NCBI GenBank assembly: GCA_049487715.1
Contig: CP150557.1
Location: 434,001-498,000 of the forward strand
Length of the DNA: 64,000 bases
Direction of reading: 5' to 3'
From: Pycnococcus provasolii
Taxonomy: Eukaryota; Chlorophyta; Pseudoscourfieldiophyceae; Pseudoscourfieldiales
The position numbers and the translations under genes were made by a program. Under the pieces are notes generated by a model that saw only the letters and a list, made by a program, of their open reading frames with translations, did no database searches and was not told the origin of the DNA. Position 1 is the stretch's first letter. Each line of letters begins with the position of its first letter. Positions 29,753 through 40,452 of this stretch are shown here, piece after piece.

Positions 29753-30347
29753 TAAAAGACTATAAGAAGCTCAGAAAACCAGCAGCTGAAAACCCGCCAG
29801 TCCCTTACCTAGCCAAGTAAAGCCAAGGCAGCCAAGTAAAAACGCTAAACGCTAAGAGCAACCACTACTTAAAAAATGACGACGTACAAGGATGACGACA
29901 GGGACGCGCGCCTGAGCCTTATTGGGAATGCGAAAGAAATGAAGCGACAAAACGAAGTCCCTCGGGGAGGGAGGGACTCCCAGGGAGCAGGAGGGGGCAG
30001 AAGGGAGAGGGAGAGGGAGAGGGAGAGGGAGAGGGGAGAGGTCGGGTCGGGAAGTTCTCTCCCCTCTTTTTCTATCGTAGTTCTTACTGTACCCGGTAGG
30101 GTAGGGCATCGTCGGGCCGGGCAGAGCGAGGATACGCAGTCACCTTATTACGCAGTCACTCTCGCATCTGGGGAGGGCATTATGTTGTGCCAACGGGAAA
30201 AAACCTCAACAATGAGGGGGCGGGTTAGGGTTAGGAAGCCTAGGGTTAGGGTGAGCCCAGTTAGTTTGGGACAGGTGTTTGGGACTGCATTTTTGTGACA
30301 TTTTTGTGACTGATGGAGGGAGTCAATTGAGTAGACTCATACCGCAG
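29753..30347. other. Divergent spacer with GAGAGG repeat and TTAGGG motifs
   Basis: 595 bp. It holds a GGGAGA hexamer array (about 30000-30040), one TACCCGGTAG (30090-30099) and broken telomere-type motifs (30224-30234, 30241-30251) about 100 bp upstream of the ankyrin-like start. No gene is seen. Confidence 0.5.
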
Positions 30348-30867
30348 ATGACGGACGCTGACACAGCCCTGCGACACGTACTTGCTGTACGCGAGCTCGA
30401 CGAGCTCACACGACTGCGTGCAGAGAATGAGCGGTTGCAGAACGTGCATACATTTCTTCTTGAGGACGCTGGGTACAAACTGTGGGAACCTATGTGGGTG
30501 TACAACCACGTCGAGAAGACTCTCTTCATGATCGCATGCGAGAATGGTGAGCTAGATGCTGCTAAGTTCCTTGCGTCTCTTCCCAGGCGCAAGTGTACAT
30601 TGGATTGCGCTCGGTGGCAACAATGCATACGCATACACCAAAGATGCACTAGACCAGCTGGAAGACGATGACGATTGCCTGGCCAATGAGGTGGATGAAG
30701 ACTACCGGGTTAATATGATTCCTCGACTTCGCAACGTGCTCACATATCTCGAACAGCTTGGGCTGAACACACGCCCCATTCGCCCAGACTCGCCTTCTCA
30801 GCCTGGTTTTCAAGAAGAATTCGCAACGGATTCCGAGATTGAAGAAGACGAGGAGGATGACGAGTAG
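30348..30867 (+). pseudogene. Ankyrin-like gene interrupted by a frame change
   Basis: The first frame starts at ATG 30348 (MTDADTALRHVL...) and reaches an ankyrin helix (ACENGELDAAKFLASLP). The match then continues in the +1 frame (GASVHWIALGGNNAYA...) to an acidic C-terminus (EIEEDEEDDE) ending at 30867. Two readings fit. One extra base in the CCC run near 30583-30585 would make it a frameshift. Alternatively 30548-30587 is a 40-nt GT-AG intron (G|GTGAGC...TTCCCAG|GC) that restores the frame. The skipped residues match the ankyrin consensus, which favours a frameshift or sequencing error. I call it broken with low certainty. Confidence 0.5.
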
Positions 30868-31021
30868 GGCGCTGACTGGCGCGAGTCGGGCGGGCGCGCA
30901 GGGGCGATGTCGCGCCACCGAGCGGTAGAAATACCGCAGATGGTATACTATGCGGTATGATGGTACCTGTCGGTATGTATCTTGTTGGCTTCGTTACATC
31001 AAGTCCATCTCTCTCCATGTA

Positions 31022-32245
31022 TCAAGCCTCCTTTCTGTCCAAGAGCTCAATCTCCATCTCGAACGTCGCGCCCGCGGGAAGCTCGCCAGGAGCGACACTC
31101 GCCGGATCGGCGCCGTACCCGACGTCAGGCGTGATGCGGATGACGCGCTTGCCACCGACGCGCATGCCCTCCAGGCTCGCGTAGATGGCGGGAGGGGCCT
31201 TGCTCGCACCCTCGCCGCCCGTGAACAGCCCGCCGCCGCCCGTGAGGTCCATCGCCGCTGACGGCGTCGCGGGGCCCTTGTCGAACGGAGAGCGCGTCAC
31301 CGTCACAGATCGCGTGGGACCGCCGCCCTTAGGCACAACCTCCAGCGTGACGTTCGTTCCCTCATCACCCGCAAGTAGGCGTGCGGCTTGGTATATGTCC
31401 AAGCCCGCGGTGCTCTCCCCGTCGATGCTCAGCAGGCGCTCGCCGGGGAATACGCCGCCGCGCTCGGCGGGCGAGCCAGGAAGGGAACGAACCACCTCCA
31501 GAGGCTGCTTTGCCGCCTCCGCAGCCGCCGCCAACTCCGCGCTTCCCGCCTCAGTGCCGAGCGCGAGAGGTACCTCGCTCTCCTCGCTGCTGACCGCGGC
31601 GGGACGCAGCTCGAGGCCGACGCCAACCACCTTCTCTCGCCTCGGCTTGGCTGAGAACTTGTTCGGCACCACGCCGTACACGAGCTCGAACGGCTGCGCG
31701 ATGGACCGGTTGCCACCAAGCAACTGCCCCAAACGGCTGGACGCGAGAACGACGGAACGGTACCTGCAGTCGTAGTGCACGACGGCGGTGTCCCCCCGCT
31801 TCAGCTCCGAACCTCTGCCCACCTCGAGGTCGACGTACGAGAGTCCGTCATGCGGTTCACCGAGCCACTGGAAATCGGACGTTTTTTTGACTTGCGACTC
31901 GTCTTGCCCACCGAGTCCCGCTTGCCCTCGTCGTGCTCTCGACTTGGACATATCCTTCGTGAACCCGACGGCGTTCGCGGGAAGCGGCTGCGTGACTGTG
32001 GTGATGACGGTCGCCGCGCCAAGCACCTGTTCAAGAAAGGATCGTCGCGACGCTGACGCAAGTTCCTGTTGAGACGCAGATCCACGCAGGCAAGACATGG
32101 ACATAACGCGCGTTGATGAAGTAACCTGTGATGAAGGCTTCATCATCACGCTGCGCGATATCGTTGAAGATTGTCCAGGAGTTATTCTCCTGGAAGAGCA
32201 TGAAGACGTTGTTGTTGTCTTCATCATCTTGAAGTCAACCGCCAT
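31022..32245 (-). CDS. Thylakoid-lumen FKBP-type isomerase with inserted PDZ domain
   Basis: 407 residues from ATG 32245. The N-terminus is a bipartite targeting signal: a Ser/Thr-rich transit segment, then a twin-arginine signal (RRSFLEQVLGAATVITTV, ending PANAV), pointing to Tat export into the thylakoid lumen. The FKBP fold starts with DLEVGRGSELKRGDTAVVHYD and ends with LEGMRVGGKRVIRITPDVGYG, the PAG TF.MEIELLD strand closing it. Between these halves lies about 150 residues containing a PDZ-like module (VRSLPGSPAERGGVFPGERLLSIDG, LDIYQAARLLAG, NVTLEV). The usual FKBP active-site aromatics between the halves are not obvious. It may act as a chaperone for photosystem assembly. It is divergent from RFC3 across a 347-bp promoter. 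Confidence 0.88.
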   Translation of the reverse strand: MAVDFKMMKTTTTSSCSSRRITPGQSSTISRSVMMKPSSQVTSSTRVMSMSCLRGSASQQELASASRRSFLEQVLGAATVITTVTQPLPANAVGFTKDMSKSRARRGQAGLGGQDESQVKKTSDFQWLGEPHDGLSYVDLEVGRGSELKRGDTAVVHYDCRYRSVVLASSRLGQLLGGNRSIAQPFELVYGVVPNKFSAKPRREKVVGVGLELRPAAVSSEESEVPLALGTEAGSAELAAAAEAAKQPLEVVRSLPGSPAERGGVFPGERLLSIDGESTAGLDIYQAARLLAGDEGTNVTLEVVPKGGGPTRSVTVTRSPFDKGPATPSAAMDLTGGGGLFTGGEGASKAPPAIYASLEGMRVGGKRVIRITPDVGYGADPASVAPGELPAGATFEMEIELLDRKEA

Positions 32246-32592
32246 CCGGAACGCCACCTGATTTGATTGATCGGAGTTGATCGGAGTGTTTTGTGGAATG
32301 AGAGCCACACACATAAAACCAAAAAGGAGATAAGTCGAAAGGAAGTCGATAAGATTTCAGTACCACACGGGGATAATATTCGGGGTTAGAAAGTATTCGG
32401 GGTTAGAAAACGGTTAGAAATTCCCCTAATTTTAATGATTCCCCTAAAAAGGGAATAAACCCCGAATTCCACCCCCTCTTATTCCTCTTCAAATCAAGAA
32501 GTTCGTTTTTGAGTTTTTACTTTTTTCCCTCCCTTTTTTCAACCGGGAGTCCCATTCCCGTTCGCATTCGCATTCGCATTCGCAATCGCGTC
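32246..32592. promoter_or_regulatory. Bidirectional promoter with CCCCGAAT words
   Basis: 347 bp between FKBP (left) and RFC3 (right). CCCCGAAT occurs inverted at 32378-32385 and 32395-32402 and directly at 32460-32467. GGTTAGAAA recurs at 32385-32420. A CGCATT run (about 32560-32585) immediately precedes the RFC3 ATG. Confidence 0.5.
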
Positions 32593-33765
32593 ATGCTCTT
32601 CGTCGACAAGCACCGTCCGCGCACGTTCGACCAGCTCGTGGTGCACGCCGACCTAGGTGCGCGCCTCCGCGCGATCGCCGCGTCAGGCGACCTACCGCAC
32701 GTGTTCGTCTACGGACCGTCAGGCGCTGGCAAACAAACGCTCGTGCGATGCCTGCTGCGAGAACTCTACGGACCAGGCGCCGAAAAACTACGCGTGGAAA
32801 CGAAGCCGTGGAAAATTGAAAGGGCAGAACGGAACGTCGAGGTGGAACTAACAACAGTCAGCAGCAACCACCACGTCGAGGTGAACCCAAGCGAATGTGG
32901 AAACCAAGACCGATTTGTCGTGCAGGAAGTCATCAAGGAAATGGCGAAAAGCAGGCCAATGGACCTATCCGCCTCTTTTCAGTTTGGTGCGTCGGCAGGA
33001 GCAGCGGCGGCGGCGGCAGCAGCAGCATCCAGCGCAGAAGCGTCACATTCGCCTGGATTCAAGGTGCTCGTCGTCAGCGAGGTGGACCGCCTCACGCGCG
33101 ACGCGCAGTACGCGCTGCGAAGGACGATGGAGAAGTACAGCTCAGGGTGCCGCCTGATCATGGTTGGCACGTCTGCAAGCCGCGTCGCGGACGCGCTGCG
33201 CAGCCGATGCCTGTGCGTGCGCGTTCCCGGACCTACGGAGGGCGAGGTGAAGGAGGTGCTGCAGCACGTCGCCAAAAAGGAAAACCTTGGCACCATCCCT
33301 GACAAGCTCGCGACGAAAATTGCCAACTGCGGCCTACCAGAACCAAAAGCACCCATGTTGGCGGAGCGCAACCTTCGCCGCGCTCTGCTCTGCCTCGAGG
33401 CGTGCAAGGCGCACAAGTTCCCGTTCGAGGAGTACCAGCCAATCGTGTTACCGGACTGGGAGCTCTACGTGGACGAGGTCGCGACGACCATCATGCACGA
33501 GCAAAGCCCGAAAAGCTTACTCACGGTACGACGCAAGCTGTACGAGCTCATCATCAACTGCGTCCCTCCCGAGATCATCGCACGTCGACTGTGCCTCTGC
33601 CTGGCCAGTAGGTGTAGGTCGGATGACCTCAAGGCGAAGTGCGTGAAGCTGGCGTGCCACTACGAAGGACGTCTTCACGAGGGCAACAAGCCCATCTTGC
33701 ACTTGGAGGCTTTTGCCGCCAACTTCATGAGCGAGTTGAAGCGATGGCAGCTTGCGCAAGCATAA
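32593..33765 (+). CDS. RFC3: Replication factor C subunit 3
   Basis: 390 residues, starting at MLFVDKHRPRTFDQL, the conserved clamp-loader N-terminus; the upstream part of the frame is repeat and not used. The Walker A motif is GPSGAGKQT. The normal Walker B acidic box is replaced by VVSEVDRLTRDAQYALRRTMEKY (quoted in part), which is the RFC3-type signature with the SRC motif at DALRSRCL. The C-terminal collar segment runs to WQLAQA. A low-complexity Ala tract (about residues 137-150) is an insertion. The protein is part of the five-subunit RFC complex that loads PCNA in the nucleus. Confidence 0.96.
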   Translation: MLFVDKHRPRTFDQLVVHADLGARLRAIAASGDLPHVFVYGPSGAGKQTLVRCLLRELYGPGAEKLRVETKPWKIERAERNVEVELTTVSSNHHVEVNPSECGNQDRFVVQEVIKEMAKSRPMDLSASFQFGASAGAAAAAAAAASSAEASHSPGFKVLVVSEVDRLTRDAQYALRRTMEKYSSGCRLIMVGTSASRVADALRSRCLCVRVPGPTEGEVKEVLQHVAKKENLGTIPDKLATKIANCGLPEPKAPMLAERNLRRALLCLEACKAHKFPFEEYQPIVLPDWELYVDEVATTIMHEQSPKSLLTVRRKLYELIINCVPPEIIARRLCLCLASRCRSDDLKAKCVKLACHYEGRLHEGNKPILHLEAFAANFMSELKRWQLAQA

Positions 33766-33915
33766 ACGCTCACGAAGCTCACTCACGAAGCTCTACTCAC
33801 TCAGTAATAACATGGAAAAAAAAACTTCGTCCAACTTTTACCTCTTTTCATAGTACTAGTGTTACACCGTTTACACACAAGTCCTGCGACACACACAATG
33901 TCCGCTCCGTCCGTC

Positions 33916-35286
<1,371 letters not shown>

Positions 35287-35647
35287 TTACTGAAGGGACT
35301 CTACGATAGCGCGTTGTTCAAAGACGTTTTTCGAATAATCCAAATGCGCGGCGCGTTCGCCACCACACGCACGAAAGATGGCCCGAAAAGGGGCCGGGGG
35401 AGGATTTGGGATACCGGTCTGTCAACATAGTGGGATGCCCCGACCAAAACCTTGTGTGGAAGATTTGAGTGGGGCATTTTTGTCTCATAGGAAAGACAAT
35501 AGGGATGCCATATTACGCGCGTAATGGGTTTTCGAGCGCGTCATGACGCGTTATGACGCGCTTGTCATGACGGTAATGGCCCATGCGCCGCCACGTCAAG
35601 CTTAGTGGTGGAGTACCCGTTGCTGAAGTGAGAGGATGGCAGGTACG

Positions 35648-35671
35648 GCTTTGCTGCGGCGACAGCAAAGC
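35648..35671. repeat. 9-bp-stem hairpin
   Basis: GCTTTGCTG and CAGCAAAGC pair perfectly around a 6-nt loop. It sits 6 bp left of a second, longer hairpin. Confidence 0.8.
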
Positions 35672-35677
35672 TGATCG

Positions 35678-35707
35678 TGAGCGAAGCCTTGAAAAAGGCT
35701 TCGCTCA
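35678..35707. repeat. 13-bp-stem hairpin with GAAA loop
   Basis: TGAGCGAAGCCTT at 35678-35690 pairs perfectly with 35695-35707 around a GAAA tetraloop. The GNRA loop would make a stable RNA if the DNA is transcribed. Confidence 0.85.
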
Positions 35708-35784
35708 GCGGCAAGACGATTAATTTACCTATTCGTGAAAATGATGATGATTTTACATACGCAAAAATTTCAGGAATCTCACAA

Positions 35785-38700
35785 TCACTGTAAAGCGACG
35801 CCGCCCTTCACAAGCCACTCGCCCAAGCGCTCGCGCAAATTCGGGTTCGTGATGTGCTGCATAAGCGCAGCGCTTGTCACCAGATTCGGGTGCGTGCGCT
35901 GCAGGGCGCCAATCTGACTTGCGACGTGCTGACGCGGGTCGCCGATCGACGTCACCATGCGCTCGATGGGTGCATTCGCGGCATCGCGGCGAGCGTGCAT
36001 GAGAGTTGCGAACGTCACGCCGTATTCCACGTCGGCGCCAGGCTCCTCGTCGTCAGCCGGCGCCGTCGAAGGGCCAGCACCCATGCTACCGCCATCGCCG
36101 CTCGCGCGCTCTGCTAGCGCCACAGCCGCGCCGAGAACTCCCCCAAATGCGCCCATCTCGCTCAGCATCTGAGCGCGCTGCACAAGCAGCGCCATCAGCG
36201 CAGCGCAGCACATCGTGCACTCGCTATCACCAGAAACGTGCGACGTGGCGGTGGGAACCAGCACGCCTTGCAGCAGGTTCCCGAAGACGCCAGCCTGCAC
36301 CGCCTCAATGGAAGCGACGATCGCCTCCGGGCCGAATCGAAGGCTGAAGAGGCTGAAGTACACGACGAAGTACTTCGAGAACTTCAGCGTCGAGCTCGTC
36401 TGCAGGCGGCTGAACAGGAGCGTCAATATGGTGCTAACGTAAGGCTGGAACGTGGCCAAGTCGAGGCTCGCCGTGACGGCATTCAGGATGTAGAATCCCT
36501 CGTGGTCGTGCGCCTTATTCGCCACGAGCTTCTGGAACACACCAAGCACGCCCTGCAGCTGCGCCGATGCCTTGTCGAGAACGCCGCGCGTGAGGTACGC
36601 CTCGAGCAGGCGCACGAGCGCAGGAACGTTGCCTCGACGCTCCCAGAGCAGAGGAGACAGCAGCACGGGGAAGAGCGTGAGGTACACCTCGGGAATGGAC
36701 GATGTCACCGCGCCGCTATCTGCACCGCCGCTCGTCGCGACGCCGCCGCGCACAGGCTCCTGGGCCTCAAGAAGAAGCGCCATGATCTGAAAGATGTACG
36801 GCGCGAATTCCTGCACATCGTTCTGAAGCACGAGCTGAAACGTCGGGAAAACTAGCGCCTCGATGCGGCGGCAGACGGCTGGAGGGTCGCCGCCGCCAGC
36901 CTTGGCGTGGCGCACGACGTCGGCGACGATGGACGCGAGCGCCTCGAAGAGCGCGTGATTGAAGTTGGGCTTGCTCGGGTTGGCGGAAACCTCCGCAATG
37001 ATCGCGCAGAGCTTCGGAACAATAGCCTCGAATATGGGGAACACGTGCGCCGGCTCGAGCGCGCCGAGAACGCGCATCAGGCACTTCATCGCGTACTCGT
37101 TCTCCTTGCTGTCCGGGAAGTCGAAGCAGGCGAACAGACGCGTCAGCAGCTGCTCAAGCACGGGCGCAAGCTCCGCCCCTGCAATCTTCGGTGGCGAGGC
37201 GCGCGTCGTTCCCTCGCGAAGTGCCAGAATGCGCTCAAGGCAGATGGCAGCGTAGCTGTGCACTACATTGTTGCTCACGCCGAGAAGCTTGATGAGGTCA
37301 GGAAACAGCCCGAGCAGCGTCTCCTTCGGCAGGTGGCTTCGGAACGTCGTAACAAACTTCAGCGCGTCGCACGCGAGGACCGCGGACGGCGTGGGCAGCT
37401 CCGCGGACGGGGATGCCGCGGCCGATCGCAGCTCTGGCACGATGTTTCCCGTGAAGAATTCACTAATGTTCACGAGAGTGTTGATTCCCGTCGCACCCGT
37501 GGCAGCCGTCTTGCCTCGCACCGCGAGCGCGAGCACCAGCTGCATGGCAACGTCCTTGCCTCTCCAGGCGTTTGCCGGATTTGACGCGTACTCCGTCATC
37601 AGCTGCCCCACGTACGCAGTCGTCAGCGCGGTAACACGCTCCGGGAATTTGGCGCAGAGCGCCTGCAGCAGCTCGCAGGCCGAACGCCTGCGCGTGTCGT
37701 TGTCCGAACCTTCCAGATCGCGGCGCACGTACTCGGTGTAGTTGAAGTCGAAGAGCTCCACCTCCTCCTCGCTCAGCTTGACATTCGGCACGACGACGTG
37801 CTGAACGATATTCGTGAGAGCAGACTCGTCCTGGAACAGCTTGTGATGCACGCTCTTCGCGACGCTGGTGAGGAATCCGATGGCTGAGATGCTCAGCGGA
37901 TCTGCGGCGCTCGACGCTGACTGCGACGCCATCAGCAGCTGCCACACCTGCGCGGAGAACGGCGCGAGGTACGGCTGAAACTCCTCCTCGAAGCGCAGAA
38001 TGTAGTTGCTGAGATTCTCGCAGACGGACGCCTTGACGTCGAGCAGCGGCGAGGAGCTCGCAAACTTCGCGGAGGCGGCGGCGTCCGTTCCGTCCTGCGC
38101 TAGACTTGCATTCTCGAAAGCGAGCTGAGCTTGAAATTCTCCCATCCAGTCGCCGAGGTGATCCTCAAACACCTCAGGCAGGGTGGTTGAGTGAAGGCTG
38201 AAAAAGATGCGGTTGACGAGTCGGCTGCAGCGCAGGCACTGCCGCAGCGCGTTGGCGGCTGGGCTGTCTGCGCCGCCCGCTGTTGCCGGCTGGCTGAGCT
38301 GATCGCGTATCGCTGCGAGCTGCTTCGTCTTTGCGAGAAGCGGCATGGCGAACGTGTCGAGCACGGTCTTGAGCTCGACGTTGAGCTCCGCGGACTCCAC
38401 CTGCCCTCGGTACCTCTTGAAGATTGCGTTTGCGGCTGACAGCACACCCGTGGTTGCGAGCAAGTCCGCCTCGACCGCCGCGCTCGTTGCGTCGGTGGGT
38501 TTGTTCAGGTTGGCGACGAGCTCGGGAAGGAGCGTGCTCCATCTGTGCGGGAAGTCGTGCTTGCTGATGATGGCGAGCGCTTCCGAGATCTGCGCCTGAA
38601 CGTTCGGCGCGAGCGACGGGCTGCACGCCAGTTGTACCACCATCGGTTTGATCTGTTCCTTATCTGCGTCTGATATGGGTCCTGACGTCGCGTCGACGTC

Positions 38701-38943
38701 TCCAGAGTCTTCGGTCCATCGTCGTTTGATGGTATTTTTGAAGTGCACGGACGCTGCGAGGATGACGGCGGGTGCCTCGTGAGCTGGAAATGGCAAGGAT
38801 GCGGATCCACCTGCAATGAGGGAGAGCACCGCGGGTCCGTACCCTGCTGACGACGCGTACGAGCGCAGTGACGCCTCTGCGGCTTGGCGTTGATCCTGAG
38901 CAGTGGCCAGAGAGCCGTGGAACGAAGTGGCGAGCTGCTCCAT
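35785..38943 (-). CDS. CSE1: Exportin-2 / CAS nuclear export receptor
   Basis: 1052 residues; start is ATG 38943 (MEQLATSFHGSL). It is an importin-beta superfamily HEAT-repeat protein. The N-terminal importin-beta domain shows ASVHFKNTIKRRWTED, the hallmark of CAS/Cse1, and SKHDFPHRWSTLLPEL. The Cse1 core matches DFNYTEYVRRDLEGSDNDTRRR, quoted in part, and the C-terminal region runs to a typical CAS end. CAS returns importin-alpha to the cytoplasm with RanGTP. It is about 80 residues longer than the usual 970, through inserted low-complexity loops (for example SSPLLDVKASV and PSTAPADDEEPG regions). The upstream DNA carries a (TTAGGG)n array at 39176-39222. Confidence 0.96.
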   Translation of the reverse strand: MEQLATSFHGSLATAQDQRQAAEASLRSYASSAGYGPAVLSLIAGGSASLPFPAHEAPAVILAASVHFKNTIKRRWTEDSGDVDATSGPISDADKEQIKPMVVQLACSPSLAPNVQAQISEALAIISKHDFPHRWSTLLPELVANLNKPTDATSAAVEADLLATTGVLSAANAIFKRYRGQVESAELNVELKTVLDTFAMPLLAKTKQLAAIRDQLSQPATAGGADSPAANALRQCLRCSRLVNRIFFSLHSTTLPEVFEDHLGDWMGEFQAQLAFENASLAQDGTDAAASAKFASSSPLLDVKASVCENLSNYILRFEEEFQPYLAPFSAQVWQLLMASQSASSAADPLSISAIGFLTSVAKSVHHKLFQDESALTNIVQHVVVPNVKLSEEEVELFDFNYTEYVRRDLEGSDNDTRRRSACELLQALCAKFPERVTALTTAYVGQLMTEYASNPANAWRGKDVAMQLVLALAVRGKTAATGATGINTLVNISEFFTGNIVPELRSAAASPSAELPTPSAVLACDALKFVTTFRSHLPKETLLGLFPDLIKLLGVSNNVVHSYAAICLERILALREGTTRASPPKIAGAELAPVLEQLLTRLFACFDFPDSKENEYAMKCLMRVLGALEPAHVFPIFEAIVPKLCAIIAEVSANPSKPNFNHALFEALASIVADVVRHAKAGGGDPPAVCRRIEALVFPTFQLVLQNDVQEFAPYIFQIMALLLEAQEPVRGGVATSGGADSGAVTSSIPEVYLTLFPVLLSPLLWERRGNVPALVRLLEAYLTRGVLDKASAQLQGVLGVFQKLVANKAHDHEGFYILNAVTASLDLATFQPYVSTILTLLFSRLQTSSTLKFSKYFVVYFSLFSLRFGPEAIVASIEAVQAGVFGNLLQGVLVPTATSHVSGDSECTMCCAALMALLVQRAQMLSEMGAFGGVLGAAVALAERASGDGGSMGAGPSTAPADDEEPGADVEYGVTFATLMHARRDAANAPIERMVTSIGDPRQHVASQIGALQRTHPNLVTSAALMQHITNPNLRERLGEWLVKGGVALQ

Positions 38944-39434
38944 GGGAATAAATGGAAATGAACGTGAGAAGCGGAGGGTTTGGGAATGATTGAAAGGGCG
39001 GCAACTGTGGGAAATATTTAACAACCTGCTTTGCTTTGTTCGAAAACCACCACAAGGGATCCCCACAGGGATTTCTCGATCGGTGTAAGGACAAGGAGGG
39101 ATCCCCACCATTCATTGCTTTTGTGCCCCAACGGATCATGTTAGGTTTCTTTGCTTGGCTTTTTCCTTTTGCCGCTAGGGTTAGGGTTCGGGTTAGGGTT
39201 AGGGTTAGGGTTAGGGTTAGGGTACTCTGGTTCGGGTTAAAGGTTTAGGGGTACTGTACGGCCGCGCGTGTTGGGTACACGTATGATGGGTCTGGTAAAG
39301 AAATTATCCATGTAAGTTTACGAAGGAATAGGTAACTATGAATTTATTACTTTCGGTCGGTATGTGCTCAGGGGAGGATGCACTCCACAGTGCGTGCTGT
39401 CACGTTAGTTCCTAGCCCTGGTCTGCCGGCTTGT
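38944..39434. other. Divergent/tail spacer with telomere-type array
   Basis: 491 bp upstream of exportin-2 and downstream of peroxiredoxin Q (stop 39435). The only clear structure is the TTAGGG-type array at 39176-39222 and a nearby CCACAAGGGATCCCCACAGGGA repeat region (about 39047-39111). Confidence 0.5.
39176..39222 (+). repeat. Interstitial TTAGGG array
   Basis: About seven TTAGGG units with one TTCGGG variant, about 235-280 bp upstream of the exportin-2 ATG. Unique DNA flanks both sides. Confidence 0.95.
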
Positions 39435-40022
39435 TTAAGCCATCACCGTCGCCGGCTCGAGCGCCTCGAGGGACTTCAGGACGTGCTTGTCGAACCCGAA
39501 CGCGTCCGAGTAGCGCGCGACGATAGTGCCGTCCTTCGCAATGACGAACGTCTCGCGGCCAGGCAACGCACCGAACAACTCAGCCTTCACACCGTACGCC
39601 GTGCGAATCTCGTCGTTTTCGTCGTTAATGAGCGTGAAAGGCAGGTCGAGATCGGTCGCAAACTCCTTCTTGGACTCCACGGTTCCTTTCGAGACACCGA
39701 CGACAACGGCGCCAGCCTTTTTGAATTCGGCGATCGCGTCGCGGAACGCACCCATCTCCTTCGTGCAACCTGGCGAACCATCCGACGGGTAGAACGCGAG
39801 TACGACCGCCTTACCGATGATCGGCAGCTGAAGGCTGCTGAGCGACACCGTCTTACCGTTCTGGTCCTTGGCGCTGAATGCCGGCGCCTTATCCCCCACC
39901 CCGAGCGCGAGAACGCGCACGGCCCGCGAGGAGCGGGGCGCCGAGAAGGAGCGAGGGGAGGAGCCAGGGCGGCGCGATACAGGCGCAGACATGTTTGAGC
40001 GTGTGGACATGGACATCATCAT
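39435..40022 (-). CDS. PRXQ: Peroxiredoxin Q-like protein with a single cysteine
   Basis: 195 residues from ATG 40022 (MMMSMSTRS). The Ser/Arg/Pro-rich first 45 residues fit a plastid transit peptide. The thioredoxin-fold peroxiredoxin core has the catalytic TxxC-type site as DGSPGCTKEMGAFRD. In plant PrxQ the resolving Cys is the fifth residue after the peroxidatic Cys (CTKQAC); here that position is Gly, and no other Cys exists in the protein. The rest matches PrxQ: FYPSDGSPGC, FKKAGAVVVGVSKG, LPFTLINDENDEIRTAYGV, FGALPGRETFVI and the C-terminal helix. It therefore must work as a one-Cys peroxidase, using an external thiol. It shares a 430-bp divergent promoter with COX15. Confidence 0.93.
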   Translation of the reverse strand: MMMSMSTRSNMSAPVSRRPGSSPRSFSAPRSSRAVRVLALGVGDKAPAFSAKDQNGKTVSLSSLQLPIIGKAVVLAFYPSDGSPGCTKEMGAFRDAIAEFKKAGAVVVGVSKGTVESKKEFATDLDLPFTLINDENDEIRTAYGVKAELFGALPGRETFVIAKDGTIVARYSDAFGFDKHVLKSLEALEPATVMA

Positions 40023-40452
40023 CGTTAGAGTAAGGGTAGAGTGAGCGGGATGATGAAGCGAGTGGTGTGATCGAGGCAAGTGAAAGGGTCCCTGGGAGAG
40101 GGGGACGAAACGGGGGAACTTGTGGCTCTCAGAGACCCGTCTCCAGGAAAAAGCGAACCGCCCTGAGATTGCAAACCAGGCTGGCTGGCTGAATCGGGAT
40201 CCCTCCCATCCCCGAATTGCATCCCCGAATTTCATCCCCGAATATGCAAACCCCGAATTCCTTTCCTTTCCAAAAGAACTTTCCAAAGGGTTTGGGGGTT
40301 CCACGGTTAGGGTTCCACGGTTAGGGTTAGGGTTAGGGTTAGGGTTAGTGACGTCACTTCTCGTCGTCGTCGTCCTCTTCTGCTCTTCCCCGTCTTTTGT
40401 CATTTGTCGTGGAAACCTGACGTTGATTGCGCTTGATTGAGCTTGTTGGTTG
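40023..40452. promoter_or_regulatory. Bidirectional promoter with CCCCGAAT, TTAGGG and CRE
   Basis: 430 bp between peroxiredoxin Q (left) and COX15 (right). Four CCCCGAAT copies at 40210-40217, 40223-40230, 40236-40243 and 40251-40258 are spaced 13-15 bp. A TTAGGG array follows (40303-40348), then a palindromic TGACGTCA (40349-40356). Confidence 0.65.
40303..40348 (+). repeat. Interstitial TTAGGG array
   Basis: A CCACGGTTAGGG duplication leads into about five TTAGGG units. It lies about 100-150 bp upstream of the COX15 ATG and directly abuts TGACGTCA. Confidence 0.95.
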
